Source: an uncultured Treponema sp.
Lineage (GTDB): Bacteria; Spirochaetota; Spirochaetia; Treponematales; Treponemataceae
DNA length: 64,000 bases
Direction of reading: 5' to 3'
Assembly: GCA_910584475.1 (NCBI GenBank)
Contig: CAJUBD010000006.1
Coordinates: 62,001 to 126,000 of the forward strand
The position numbers were made by a program, and so were the translations under genes. Within the stretch, counting starts at the first letter, position 1, and each line of letters starts with the position of its first letter. This document shows, piece by piece, positions 24,586 through 33,207 of the stretch. The notes beneath the pieces are model-generated. The model saw only the letters and a list, made by a program, of their open reading frames with translations, had not been told where the DNA came from and made no database searches.

Positions 24586-26010
24586 TTATTTCTCCGAATT
24601 GTTCAGCGACCAGAAAACGTCGTTGCGGGGAAGGTTCGGATTTTGCCTTGCGAAATAATACGCGTCCTTTCTGTCTGCCGTGACGAAAGTTTTGTCCGCG
24701 CCTTTTTCCAAAAGAAATTCGATGCAGTTCGTGTCGGTGTTTGTGATGGCGGCATGCATCAGTGGCGTCTTGCCTTTGTGGATGACATTCGCCGTGATTC
24801 CGTGATTGAAAAAGACTTCCAGAATCTCTCGGGGTCTTCCCATTCCCACCGCCGCCATAAATGACTGTACCAATTCTTTTTTTTCAAAATGTTTTGCAAG
24901 CTCGTCGAGAACTTCCGCGCTCTCACCGTAGGATGCCGCTATTTCCAATGCGTTCGCTCCAAAGCGGTTTTTTGTCTTTGGCTTCGCGCCCGCCTCGATG
25001 AGAGAAGCGACGGTTTCTCTTTTTTTGGAAAATCGCGCGGCGTACATCAGCGCGGTCCAGCCGTCGCGGTCAGCCAGATTTACGTTCGCGCCGGAATCCA
25101 AAAGGATTTTGATTGTTTTTTCATCGTCTTTCGCGGCGGCGTTTTGGATAAGCGCGCGGCCGTCCTTGTCCTTCTCGTCTGGATTTTTTATCGTCTCGGG
25201 CGAAATGGCGGAAGGTTCGTACGTTTCAAAAGTTTCAAGCCCTTCAAAAAGATAAGTCCTTTTGTTCACGTCGCGCAAGTTTTTAGGAGTCTCCGCCTGA
25301 GCGAGCAAATCTTCTTTCGGAATTTCCAAGTCAATTTCTTCCAAAATTTCAGGCTCTTCGTCCGGAACATTTTCCTCCGCGATTTCTTCTATGACTTCCA
25401 CTGGAGGAATTTCAGGTTCTGGCTCTTCGACGATACTTGAGCTTTCTTTTTCAAGAAATTTTTCTTCGCTTTCTTCGATGATTTCTTCGGCGGGCTCTTC
25501 TTCCGGCTCGGATGGTGGAGTACGCTTCGCGCCATATTTTTTCAAAAGCGCTTCTTTTGCGCTTCCTTCTTCGGTAAAATCTATCGCCGTCAATCCAGAA
25601 TCATTTTTGACGCTGACTCTTTCCTTCATTGCCTTTTTTGTGGTCGCGTTGCACTCGATGATTTCCTTCAATGTTTTTTCGTCGGCATCGTATTTGACGG
25701 CGTAAATCAACGCGGTGTCGCCGTAGTCGTTCGTTAGGTCTACATCGACATAAAAGTTTATGATTGTCTTTATAGTCTTGAAATTGCGCCCGACTTTGAG
25801 GGCGGCCATCAAAAGCGAGTCTCCGTCCTCGCCGAATTTTCCGTTGATAAGTCTCCGTCCTCTTATGAGCGCTTTCGCGATTTCCTTGTCGCTTCCGAAT
25901 CGCGCGGTTTCATAAAGCGTTTCAGGAGTCACTTTGCCTTTCGGCATCGCCAACGCCGCTGAAAAAAAAATCAAAGAGAAAAAAACAAAATACTTTTTTA
26001 ATGAGCGCAT
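24586..26010 (-). CDS. secreted ankyrin-repeat protein
   Basis: 474 aa. Signal peptide (RSLKKYFVFFSLIFFSAALA, cleavage near 22). Two to three ankyrin repeats at about 45-170, then a Glu/Pro-rich spacer at about 170-255 (runs such as EEPAEEIIEESEEK), then five to six repeats to about 465. Likely periplasmic or envelope-bound protein-interaction scaffold; partner unknown. First gene of an operon with rsmD; start codon only eight bases after a -10 box. Confidence 0.8.
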   Translation of the reverse strand: MRSLKKYFVFFSLIFFSAALAMPKGKVTPETLYETARFGSDKEIAKALIRGRRLINGKFGEDGDSLLMAALKVGRNFKTIKTIINFYVDVDLTNDYGDTALIYAVKYDADEKTLKEIIECNATTKKAMKERVSVKNDSGLTAIDFTEEGSAKEALLKKYGAKRTPPSEPEEEPAEEIIEESEEKFLEKESSSIVEEPEPEIPPVEVIEEIAEENVPDEEPEILEEIDLEIPKEDLLAQAETPKNLRDVNKRTYLFEGLETFETYEPSAISPETIKNPDEKDKDGRALIQNAAAKDDEKTIKILLDSGANVNLADRDGWTALMYAARFSKKRETVASLIEAGAKPKTKNRFGANALEIAASYGESAEVLDELAKHFEKKELVQSFMAAVGMGRPREILEVFFNHGITANVIHKGKTPLMHAAITNTDTNCIEFLLEKGADKTFVTADRKDAYYFARQNPNLPRNDVFWSLNNSEK

Positions 26011-26018
26011 ATCTATAT

Positions 26019-26047
26019 ATAATACATCGGAACAAATTCGTTGTCAA
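26019..26047 (-). promoter_or_regulatory. near-leaderless promoter of the ankyrin-rsmD operon
   Basis: Minus strand TTGACA (26042-26047), 17 nt, TATTAT (26019-26024), eight bases to the ATG at 26010. Divergent from the C9 promoter. Confidence 0.75.
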
Positions 26048-26127
26048 GTGAAATGAAATATTCTGACCTTGTTGCGAAAAAATAACAAAAAATTAGCAAA
26101 AAAAATGATTTTTTTTAGGAATGGCAC

Positions 26128-26159
26128 TTGACATACCCCCCCCCTATTTATGGTAAAAT
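26128..26159 (+). promoter_or_regulatory. promoter with a C9 tract in its spacer (candidate phase-variable switch)
   Basis: TTGACA (26128-26133), a 20-nt spacer containing nine consecutive C (26136-26144), then TAAAAT (26154-26159) preceded by TG in the extended -10 position. At C9 the spacer is three bases too long for sigma70; loss of three C would give 17. It drives the lipoprotein and barrel genes. Confidence 0.7.
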
Positions 26160-26176
26160 CGTGGAAACTATATTTT

Positions 26177-26335
26177 GCAGGAGGCATGATAAAAGCACCG
26201 CACAAATGGCGCAGCACTTTTATCATGTCAAGTTTCCGTTGGAAACTTGCTTGTATACTTGTGTGCGTCTAACGCGCACATTAAAAAGCCAATCGCGATT
26301 TTTATAAATCGCTCTTGACTTTTTATAGGGGGATG
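26177..26335 (+). repeat. leader repeat, family 2 copy B (four tandem hairpins)
   Basis: Stems in order: ATGATAAAAG/CTTTTATCAT, CAAGTTTCC/GGAAACTTG, TGTGCG/CGCACA, GCGATTT/AAATCGC, then GCTCTTGACTTTTT and the SD GGGGG of the lipoprotein gene. The first two stems and the end match the leader at 2846-2942, with compensatory changes in the stems. Confidence 0.75.
26186..26272 (+). CDS. possible 28-residue leader peptide
   Basis: ATG at 26186 follows a strong SD (AGGAGG, correct spacing) and reads MIKAPHKWRSTFIMSSF on to a TAA at 26270-26272. The first 16 codons correspond to the family-2 copy at 2933, where the SD and ATG are kept. However, the base differences within the shared codons change amino acids rather than being silent, so selection appears to act on the RNA hairpin more than on the peptide. 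Could be an attenuator-type upstream ORF. Confidence 0.4.
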   Translation: MIKAPHKWRSTFIMSSFRWKLACILVCV

Positions 26336-26337
26336 CA

Positions 26338-27783
26338 ATGAAGAAAAAAATTGGAATTTTGGGATTGGCGGCAATGCTTTTGCTGTCATTTGCTGGCTGC
26401 GACAACAGCTCTGGATCACCAAAGCCAGAAGAAAATGACAAGCCAACGGCTAGTTGTGAGAATTTGCTCGATGAGGCCGTCGACAATTTTGCAGAGTTGA
26501 AATTGGACGAGGGAATAGCAAAAATTGAAGAGGCTTACAATAGAGAAAGGAATGACACGACAAGGATGTATTACGCGCTTGCAAAACTCGCCCTTGTCAG
26601 CACGAACAGCGACACGTTGAATTTTATGCAGAAAACCTGCGGCTTTGAAAGCTATCCAAACAAGTTGAATGCAATCATTACTGAACCGTGGTGGGATGGT
26701 TGCTTACAAGATGGCTTTACTGAAAAAGTCGCCAAGGCAAATCCAAAAGGCTTTAACGATGCTTTGAACCAATTGGTAAGCATCTTGGAAAAAACATACG
26801 ACGAAGTTGTCGGCATTTCAAAGGATATGGGGCAGGCATCCGTTACACTTCCCGCAAAACTTGTAAATGCGCTTGGACTTGAGGAACTTTTCGGCTCGTC
26901 TGACATTCTGATGGGCAAGGCGGAAATTGATGTCGTTATCGCTGCCACGGGACTGGTGAAAGGTGCGCTTGAGTATGTCTCGGCATTTGACTGGACATTC
27001 GACACGTCATCTATCAAAACTGATATGGACGTTGACGACTTTATAACGGCGGTTCAATCCGGCACGAAACTTCTCACCGTAACAGATACATCCATGCTTG
27101 AAAAGTCAAAGAAATCTTTCATTGACGCAGCGGATTTGGCAATGTCGTCTTACGATTATGCAATTGGCACAAATGAAGTTTATCCGTCGGAAGCAAAGGA
27201 TGTTCTGAGAGAATACAAAATTTTCTATGACGCGGCAAAAGCATTGAAGGACGCGCTGAACAATGGCAAGACTTTCTATGTGCCGGACGCAGACATATTC
27301 TACTTGAAAGAATGGCCGCCCGTAACGGATGATGGCAATTACCTTGTAAAAATTGACTGCAAAAAAATGTTCGATTCGGGAGTGGCGAACAATGCGATTG
27401 AAAAAGATGACAGCGGCAAGGTGAAGTTCTATACGCAATATGAAAGTTGGGGGCACTATTCCTATAAAAATAAACAAAATGACGGTTGTTACGATTATAA
27501 ATATGGGGATATAGATATTCCTGAAAGCGAGGTAGTACCACTTACTGGAAGTTTCTATTATGTACATAACAAAAATGTGGAAGAAGTAAAAACAGCTCTG
27601 AAAAAAGCGATAGATGCACTTCCTGAAAACGCAACAACAATAGAGTGGGAATGCAAAACAGACCTTCTCATAAAAGTACGTCTTCCCGATTGCATAAACA
27701 TCAATGGTATTGATGGAAGCGACAGAGAGACTTATCTTCCTGTTTGGGGAAAATTTACTGACAGTTATGACGAAGATTACTAA
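26338..27783 (+). CDS. surface-type lipoprotein of unknown function
   Basis: 481 aa. Lipobox LSFAGC with lipidated C21 after a classic signal (MKKKIGILGLAAMLLL). The mature part is acidic and largely helical at first, with TPR-like spacing around 40-110, and becomes Tyr/Asp-rich toward the end. I do not recognise the family. It is six bases upstream of a barrel protein gene and is expressed from the C9 promoter, so the pair looks like a variable envelope module. Confidence 0.8.
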   Translation: MKKKIGILGLAAMLLLSFAGCDNSSGSPKPEENDKPTASCENLLDEAVDNFAELKLDEGIAKIEEAYNRERNDTTRMYYALAKLALVSTNSDTLNFMQKTCGFESYPNKLNAIITEPWWDGCLQDGFTEKVAKANPKGFNDALNQLVSILEKTYDEVVGISKDMGQASVTLPAKLVNALGLEELFGSSDILMGKAEIDVVIAATGLVKGALEYVSAFDWTFDTSSIKTDMDVDDFITAVQSGTKLLTVTDTSMLEKSKKSFIDAADLAMSSYDYAIGTNEVYPSEAKDVLREYKIFYDAAKALKDALNNGKTFYVPDADIFYLKEWPPVTDDGNYLVKIDCKKMFDSGVANNAIEKDDSGKVKFYTQYESWGHYSYKNKQNDGCYDYKYGDIDIPESEVVPLTGSFYYVHNKNVEEVKTALKKAIDALPENATTIEWECKTDLLIKVRLPDCININGIDGSDRETYLPVWGKFTDSYDEDY

Positions 27784-27789
27784 TCCTCA

Positions 27790-29022
27790 ATGCTGACCAC
27801 TTCAAACCGAGGCGCAAGGACAGTGCGAATATGCTTTGTCCTCGCGCTTTGGTTTTTCTGCAATCCGATATTTTCCCATTCTTTTTCCGCTTCATCGAAT
27901 TTCACGCACATCTATTCAGATGCGAGCGGCACTTCGCTTTTTTGCGACGTGCGCGCGGAGGGCGAGCTTTCGTTCCCGCATTTTTCGGCAGGGCTGAAAG
28001 CGTCATACAGTCACATATATTCGTCGCTTGAGAAAATATCGGCGGCGGCGCATTTTTTTGACGCGGGAGTTTTCGCGAAAACGCAATTCGTCGATTTCAG
28101 CGCGAGCGTGTTTTTCCTGAACGCCGACGACTTGCTCCTCCACATAGACAAGGATTACAAACTCGAAAAAATCGCCGCGTTTGGAATGTCATTTTCGCTG
28201 CCGATAAAATTTCCGTGCCTTACGGTTGCGCCGATTTTTTCCTTTGGCAATATGAAGTCGCAAAACGGCAATATGCATTATTTTTATTCCGAGCCGAAGA
28301 TTCCGCTTTTTTATGCCGCCGGCGCGAAATTGGAAATCGGACGGCTGAAGCTCGCCGCCCTTTACGCTTCCGCCGACATAGACTTTTATGCAGACGAGCA
28401 AAATGGTTCTGAAAAACTTATCGGCTCTGATATATGGGCGGTCGGATTTTTTTCGAATTACGAAATCATTGTAAAGAATTTCCGCATCGTTCCTTCACTG
28501 GGCTTTTTTCATCTTGACGCACAGGCAAATGGAGTGTTGACCGCGCAAAACCAAAAGTATTTTCTTTTTCCATACAGCGTTTTCAATTTGGCGGGAAACG
28601 CGAAAATCGACGCTTTGATTTTCGGAGCGAATTTCAGTTTTGAAAAAAGCTTTTATAAAATTTCCGCCGACTTTGCGGCGTTGCTTTGCGTAAACCAAAC
28701 TGGCTCTTACGGCGCGGAATATTTGTACAAAAAGAATTTGTTTTTCGACGGCTCGCAAGGAAATTATAGCGGTGAAATCAAAGGACTTGCCGGAAACGGA
28801 ATTTCTTTTTTGACGGTTTCCGCGGATTTTTCCATCCAGATGAAAAAGGCGACGCTCGTCTTGTCGCCGAAAAAAATATTTTTGATTCCTTTGCTTTTCA
28901 ATTCAAGCGGGCAGAGCGTTTCTCAAAAAGGCGATTCCGGCGTTTCTGATAAAGAAAAACGCGATCTCGCGTTGCGCTATCTTTTAAGCGGACTTTCATT
29001 TTCCGCGAAATTGTATTATTAA
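27790..29022 (+). CDS. predicted outer-membrane beta-barrel protein
   Basis: 410 aa. Signal peptide (VRICFVLALWFFCNPIFS, cleavage near 30), then alternating amphipathic strands throughout, many ending in aromatic residues, and a C-terminal strand SFSAKLYY typical of barrels recognised by BamA. No Cys-rich or enzymatic motif. No SD; starts six bases after the lipoprotein stop, so it is translationally coupled and shares the C9 promoter. Confidence 0.75.
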   Translation: MLTTSNRGARTVRICFVLALWFFCNPIFSHSFSASSNFTHIYSDASGTSLFCDVRAEGELSFPHFSAGLKASYSHIYSSLEKISAAAHFFDAGVFAKTQFVDFSASVFFLNADDLLLHIDKDYKLEKIAAFGMSFSLPIKFPCLTVAPIFSFGNMKSQNGNMHYFYSEPKIPLFYAAGAKLEIGRLKLAALYASADIDFYADEQNGSEKLIGSDIWAVGFFSNYEIIVKNFRIVPSLGFFHLDAQANGVLTAQNQKYFLFPYSVFNLAGNAKIDALIFGANFSFEKSFYKISADFAALLCVNQTGSYGAEYLYKKNLFFDGSQGNYSGEIKGLAGNGISFLTVSADFSIQMKKATLVLSPKKIFLIPLLFNSSGQSVSQKGDSGVSDKEKRDLALRYLLSGLSFSAKLYY

Positions 29023-29082
29023 ATTCAGCGTGCAAGTGAAAATGAAAGCGTGTTGATCGCGACATCTTTCCTCGCAACTCGC

Positions 29083-29111
29083 TTGACACATTTTCTTTTT
29101 TCTGCTAGAAT
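29083..29111 (+). promoter_or_regulatory. sigma70-type promoter of the rpsF operon
   Basis: TTGACA (29083-29088), 17 nt, TAGAAT (29106-29111). A leader of about 80 nt follows, with a CCGC/GCGG hairpin near 29118-29129. An S6:S18 autoregulatory site is plausible here but was not demonstrated. Confidence 0.8.
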
Positions 29112-29199
29112 AAACTTCCGCTTTTTGCGGAAAAATTACGCCTTGGGTTCGGGAGCGATTTAGTTCGCCGCCGAATTCCACAGACCAAAAGGAGTTTTT

Positions 29200-29487
29200 A
29201 TGAGAAACTACGAGTTTATGGCTATCTTCCCGATGGACGAGGATAGGTACAAGAAAGGCTCTGAATCGCTTCGCCAGACGCTTTCGCAGTTCGGCGTGGA
29301 AGTCGAAAAGGAAGAGCCTTTCGGTGATCGCGATTTGGCTTACGAAATCCAAAAGCAGAGGAAGGGACGCTTCGTTCTTTTCAACCTCAAGGTGAATCCC
29401 GCCAAGATTTCGGAAATCGAGGCGCAGCTTCGTCTCAACGCCGATTTGCTCAAGTCGATGTTCGTTTTGCTGGAAGGCGCAAAATAA
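29200..29487 (+). CDS. rpsF: 30S ribosomal protein S6
   Basis: 95 aa. MRNYEFMAIFPMDEDRYKKG and the GDRDLAYEIQKQRKGRF core are those of bS6, which binds S18 on the 30S platform. SD AGGAG. First of the rpsF-ssb-rpsR-rplI cluster; its stop shares a base with the ssb start (TAATG). Confidence 0.97.
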   Translation: MRNYEFMAIFPMDEDRYKKGSESLRQTLSQFGVEVEKEEPFGDRDLAYEIQKQRKGRFVLFNLKVNPAKISEIEAQLRLNADLLKSMFVLLEGAK

Positions 29488-29975
29488 TGACGGACTTGAA
29501 CCATGTCGTATTGATTGGCCGCCTCACCCGTGACTTGGGCAGCGACGAGCGCTCGTTCGCGTACACGCAGAACGGAACTGCCCGCGCGAACGTGAGCATC
29601 GCAGTCAACCGAAGTCGCAAGAGCGGAGATCAGTGGATTGACGAGGTGAGCTATTTCGACGTAACAATTTGGGGAAAGACCGCGGAAAATCTCAAGCCTT
29701 ATCTTACGAAGGGCAAGCAGATTGCCGTGGACGGACATCTCAGGCAGGATCGCTGGGAAAAGGACGGCGTGAAAAACAGCAAGGTAGTCGTCGTGGCGGA
29801 CTCGGTTCAGCTTTTGGGCGGTAGGGGAGACTCCTCTTCTGACGGCGGATATTCTTCGAATTCATCCGCGCCTAGATTCCAGCCGAGACCGCAGTCTCAA
29901 GGCTATCAAAGCCAAGTCGCGGATTCGTCCTACGCCGAGCCTTCTGAAGGCTTCCCCGAAGATATTCCATTTTAA
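29487..29975 (+). CDS. ssb: single-stranded DNA-binding protein
   Basis: 162 aa. N-terminal OB fold (LNHVVLIGRLTRDLGSDE, then VSIAVNR and VSYFDVTIWGKTAENL), a Ser/Gln/Tyr-rich linker from about 112, and the acidic tip EDIPF that recruits replication and repair proteins. Placement between rpsF and rpsR is the common bacterial order. Confidence 0.97.
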   Translation: MTDLNHVVLIGRLTRDLGSDERSFAYTQNGTARANVSIAVNRSRKSGDQWIDEVSYFDVTIWGKTAENLKPYLTKGKQIAVDGHLRQDRWEKDGVKNSKVVVVADSVQLLGGRGDSSSDGGYSSNSSAPRFQPRPQSQGYQSQVADSSYAEPSEGFPEDIPF

Positions 29976-29994
29976 TTTTTAATAGGAGAAAATT

Positions 29995-30321
29995 ATGTCT
30001 GACGAAACAGTAGAAACTGTAGAAAATAACGAAGTGAAAGAGCCTGTCGCCAACGCCGAATCTGGTCGCGAAGGCGAGGGCAAAGGTCAGCGCGGCGGCG
30101 CGAAAGGAAAATTCGCGTTCCACAAAAAAGTTTGTCGCTTTTGCTCCAACAAGTCGAAAATCGACTACAAGGACGCGGACACGCTTCGCCACTACACTAC
30201 GGAGCGCGGAAAGATTCTTCCTCGCCGCAACACTGGAACTTGCGCCAAGCATCAAAGGGAACTTGCCCGCGCCATCAAGCGCGCCCGCAACATCTGCCTT
30301 TTGCCGTTCGTTGCCGACTAA
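29995..30321 (+). CDS. rpsR: 30S ribosomal protein S18
   Basis: 108 aa. bS18 core CRFCSNKSKIDYKDADTL at about 47-64, then ILPRRNTGTCAKHQRELARA. An acidic N-terminal extension of about 35 residues is longer than in E. coli. Zinc-binding Cys of the so-called C+ type are present. SD AGGAG. Confidence 0.96.
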   Translation: MSDETVETVENNEVKEPVANAESGREGEGKGQRGGAKGKFAFHKKVCRFCSNKSKIDYKDADTLRHYTTERGKILPRRNTGTCAKHQRELARAIKRARNICLLPFVAD

Positions 30322-30326
30322 AATAT

Positions 30327-30441
30327 TCCGCCTGAGATCCAACTCCTGGTAACGAAGGCGGATTTGTTTGGAATTCGGAAATTCGTTTCGCTTTTTCCGA
30401 ATTTTCTTAAAATCAAAGTTTGCGGAATTTCAATTTGATTT
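30327..30441 (+). repeat. three-hairpin array in the rplI leader
   Basis: TCCGCCT/AGGCGGA (30327-30362), AATTCGGAAA/TTTCCGAATT (30372-30403) and AAATCAAA/TTTGATTT (30410-30441), ending 28 nt before the L9 start. Same design as the leaders at 26.2, 41.5 and 56.4 kb but with unrelated stem sequences. Confidence 0.6.
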
Positions 30442-30468
30442 CGCAGGCAAAAAAGGAGCTTGATAAAA

Positions 30469-31041
30469 ATGAAAGTAATTCTCAACAAAGACGTAAAGCA
30501 TTTGGGCGAAGAGGGCGACACAAAAGTCGTCGCCGACGGATACGCGCGCAACTTTTTGTTTCCGCGCAAATTGGCTCTGCCGTACACTCCGGCAGTGGTG
30601 AAACTTTTCGAAGGTCGCAAGGCCGAAATCGAGGCGCGCAAGGCGCAAAAACGTGCCGATGCCGCGAGCAGCAAGGACAAAATCGAGGCGCTCAACCTTT
30701 CGATTACGGTTCCCGCGAGCGTTACTGGAAAACTCTACGGCGCGGTCAGCACTCAGACTGTCGTTGAGCTTCTTGCGAAAGAAGGATTCGAGTTCGAGCG
30801 AAAGCGCATCGAAATTCCGGGCGTTACGATCAAGACGACCGGCAAATACAAAGTTAACGTAAAGCTTTATGAAAATGTGAACGCGGAACTTCACCTTGAG
30901 GTGCTCGGACAGGTGGATCAAAAGTCCGCCCCTGCGGAAAAGAAGCCTCGCGCCAAAAAGGAAGAGACGTCCGAAAAGCCGGCCGAGGCTTCCGAGAACG
31001 CCGCGTCGACAGAATCCGCTTCTGCCGAGAAGGACGCTTAA
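30469..31041 (+). CDS. rplI: 50S ribosomal protein L9
   Basis: 190 aa from the ATG at 30469. bL9 N domain MKVILNKDVKHLGEEGD, the long connecting helix, the C domain, then an Ala/Lys/Glu-rich tail of about 40 residues absent from E. coli L9. SD GGAG ten bases upstream. Confidence 0.96.
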   Translation: MKVILNKDVKHLGEEGDTKVVADGYARNFLFPRKLALPYTPAVVKLFEGRKAEIEARKAQKRADAASSKDKIEALNLSITVPASVTGKLYGAVSTQTVVELLAKEGFEFERKRIEIPGVTIKTTGKYKVNVKLYENVNAELHLEVLGQVDQKSAPAEKKPRAKKEETSEKPAEASENAASTESASAEKDA

Positions 31042-31060
31042 AGTTTTCGCGCTTTAGAAA

Positions 31061-32383
31061 GTGGAATACCTCGGGCTAAAAGACAAAGTTTTGCCGCACA
31101 ACTTGGAGGCCGAACAGGCGGTCTTGGGCGCGTTCCTGCTTGATTGGGACGCGCTCAGCGACAATGTTTCGACTCTACAAGGCGACCGTTTTTATTCATA
31201 TCAAAATCGGCTCATTTATGAAACGATGGTTTCGCTTTTCAGACAAAACATCCATGGCGATGCTTTGTCATTGATAAGCGAGCTTACGAAAATCGGAAAG
31301 CTTCAGGATGCCGGCGGGGCAGCCTATGTCGCGGCTTTGACGGACACAGTGCCTACGAGCGCGAATGTGGACTATTACGCGAAAATTGTGCTCGATTTGG
31401 CGATGCGCCGCGACCTAATAAAAATTTCCGAGGAAATCAAGGCGGACAGCACCGATCACTCTCGCGAAAGCCGCCACATCATCGAAGACACTGAAAAGAA
31501 GATTTTCAGCCTTTCCGAGCGCAACGAGACCGTCAAAATTCACGACACTAAAACTTTGATGGACGAAAGCCTGCGCTTGATTGAGTCGCGCTTTAACCAG
31601 CAAGGTCTTTCGGGAATCGAAAGCGGAATCGGAAAACTCGACACCATGACGAGCGGCTTCCAGAATTCGGAATTCATCATAATCGGCGCGCGACCTTCCA
31701 TAGGAAAGACGGCGATGGCCTTGACTATGATGGAAAATCTCTGTGTGGGAAAGAAAATTCCATGTGGATTTTTTTCGCTTGAAATGTCGCACCAGATGAT
31801 AGGGCAGAGGCTTTTGAGCATGGAAAGCAACGTTCCCGGCGGAAAACTTCGCAGCGGAATGCTTTCTATGGCGGATTTCCAAAAACTTCAAGACGCGGCG
31901 GGGCGAATCTTCAACGCGCCTCTTTACATTGTTGATCAACCGAACATGCAGCTTCTCGACGTGCGCGCCATGTCAAGAAGGCTCGTCGTGGACAAAAAAG
32001 TGAAAATCATTTTTATCGACTATATTGGGCTGATTGCCACCGAGAATTCCGCCGCTCCCGTGTATGAACAACAGTCGGAAGTTTCGCGTTCACTCAAGGC
32101 GCTCGCGCGAGAATTGGAAATTCCAATTGTCGCTTTGTGCCAAGTGGCGCGAGATGCCGAGGGCAACGAACCGAATTTGGCGCAATTGCGAGGTTCGGGT
32201 TCCATCGAGCAGGATGCGGACGTGGTGATGTTCTTGCACCGCGAACGCTCGCGTTCCGAAGAGCCGACGCAGGAGGCGAAGCTCATAGTGGCTAAACAAC
32301 GCAACGGTCCTACGGGCGATGTCGAGCTGACATACCTTCCTTCATACACGAAATTTGCGAATCCTGCGGGCGAAAACGAATAG
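31061..32383 (+). CDS. dnaB: replicative DNA helicase DnaB
   Basis: 440 aa, GTG start. N domain (LPHNLEAEQAVLGAFLLD), linker, RecA-like C domain with Walker A GARPSIGKTA near 208-217, the FFSLEMS motif, IFIDYIGLI Walker B and RGSGSIEQDADVV near the end. Hexameric fork helicase. Twenty bases after rplI; no strong SD. Confidence 0.97.
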   Translation: MEYLGLKDKVLPHNLEAEQAVLGAFLLDWDALSDNVSTLQGDRFYSYQNRLIYETMVSLFRQNIHGDALSLISELTKIGKLQDAGGAAYVAALTDTVPTSANVDYYAKIVLDLAMRRDLIKISEEIKADSTDHSRESRHIIEDTEKKIFSLSERNETVKIHDTKTLMDESLRLIESRFNQQGLSGIESGIGKLDTMTSGFQNSEFIIIGARPSIGKTAMALTMMENLCVGKKIPCGFFSLEMSHQMIGQRLLSMESNVPGGKLRSGMLSMADFQKLQDAAGRIFNAPLYIVDQPNMQLLDVRAMSRRLVVDKKVKIIFIDYIGLIATENSAAPVYEQQSEVSRSLKALARELEIPIVALCQVARDAEGNEPNLAQLRGSGSIEQDADVVMFLHRERSRSEEPTQEAKLIVAKQRNGPTGDVELTYLPSYTKFANPAGENE

Positions 32384-32477
32384 AAACAACTTGAGCGATC
32401 ATAATTGCCCCGCAGCCGCCCAATGTCGCAGTCTGTGTGTGGAGTGGATCGGAAAACTTTGAAATTTTGTAAGGGAG

Positions 32478-32510
32478 CTCCGGCGCAAAATAACGAGGTG
32501 AAAACTATGG
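32478..32510 (+). repeat. 33-bp direct repeat, left copy
   Basis: Identical to 33834-33866. It reads out of CTCCGGCGCAAAATAA into CGAGGTGAAAACTATGG. In the right copy the first part is the last codons and stop of the ankyrin gene; here it is preceded by unrelated sequence, so the left copy looks like the tail of a lost ankyrin gene. Confidence 0.9.
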
Positions 32511-32536
32511 ACATCGAAAGAAAATTGGAGGAATCT

Positions 32537-33145
32537 ATGAATGTGAAAAGGGAAATCTTCATCGCGCTCGTGGCGGCGTTCGCGTTATCATGCGCGGGCG
32601 CGTTCGCGCATGAAGCATCGTACAAAATCGGCGACAAAGGACCGGGCGGCGGCATCGTATTCTATTGCTCCGAGGCGGGCTTTCCCGTTCGGGATTCGGA
32701 CGGAGCAAGCCCCGTCATATGCCATTACCTTGAGTGCTCGCCAGTGGAATTGGAGGACTTAACATGGTGTACATGCGGAGAAGACGAGTGGCGCGATGAA
32801 AACACGGCGGACGGACCAGGCGCGGGGAAACTCAATACGGCTCACATTGTAAACGATGAGCATGAAAAACCGCTCACGCCGTCGAACTGCGCGGCATATG
32901 CGTGCGCAGAATATTCCACAAAGACAACAAAACGCGGCGAATGGTATCTGCCAAGCAAATTTGAACTGAACTTGATATACGAGAACTTGCGTAAAAGCGG
33001 AAAGATTGTCAGTTCCAGATGGCATTGGTCATCGTCACAAAACCTATATTATGACGGTGTTTGGTGTCAGAAGTTTGCCGATGGCAGCCAGACAAGAGAC
33101 TACGAATACGGCATTCATTGTGCTCGTGCAGTCCGAGCGTTTTAA
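32537..33145 (+). CDS. secreted DUF1566-like (Lcl C-terminal domain) protein
   Basis: 202 aa from the ATG at 32537 (SD GGAGG at correct distance; an earlier ATG at 32507 inside the repeat would add ten residues). Signal peptide FIALVAAFALSCAGAFA, then YKIGDKGPGGGIVFY, the WYLPSKFEL motif and a C-terminal CARAVRAF, all characteristic of the DUF1566 fold seen in many treponemal surface proteins. Six or more Cys in the mature part. Reaction unknown. Confidence 0.78.
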   Translation: MNVKREIFIALVAAFALSCAGAFAHEASYKIGDKGPGGGIVFYCSEAGFPVRDSDGASPVICHYLECSPVELEDLTWCTCGEDEWRDENTADGPGAGKLNTAHIVNDEHEKPLTPSNCAAYACAEYSTKTTKRGEWYLPSKFELNLIYENLRKSGKIVSSRWHWSSSQNLYYDGVWCQKFADGSQTRDYEYGIHCARAVRAF

Positions 33146-33160
33146 AATATAGCATCGGCT

Positions 33161-33186
33161 AAAAGGGCGATTCTGCCCTTTTTTAT
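33161..33186 (+). terminator. rho-independent terminator
   Basis: AAAAGGGC/GCCCTTTT stem with a short loop and a T run, 16 bp after the DUF1566-like gene stop and before the ankyrin lipoprotein. Confidence 0.8.
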
Positions 33187-33207
33187 TACGGAAAAAGAGA
33201 AACACGT

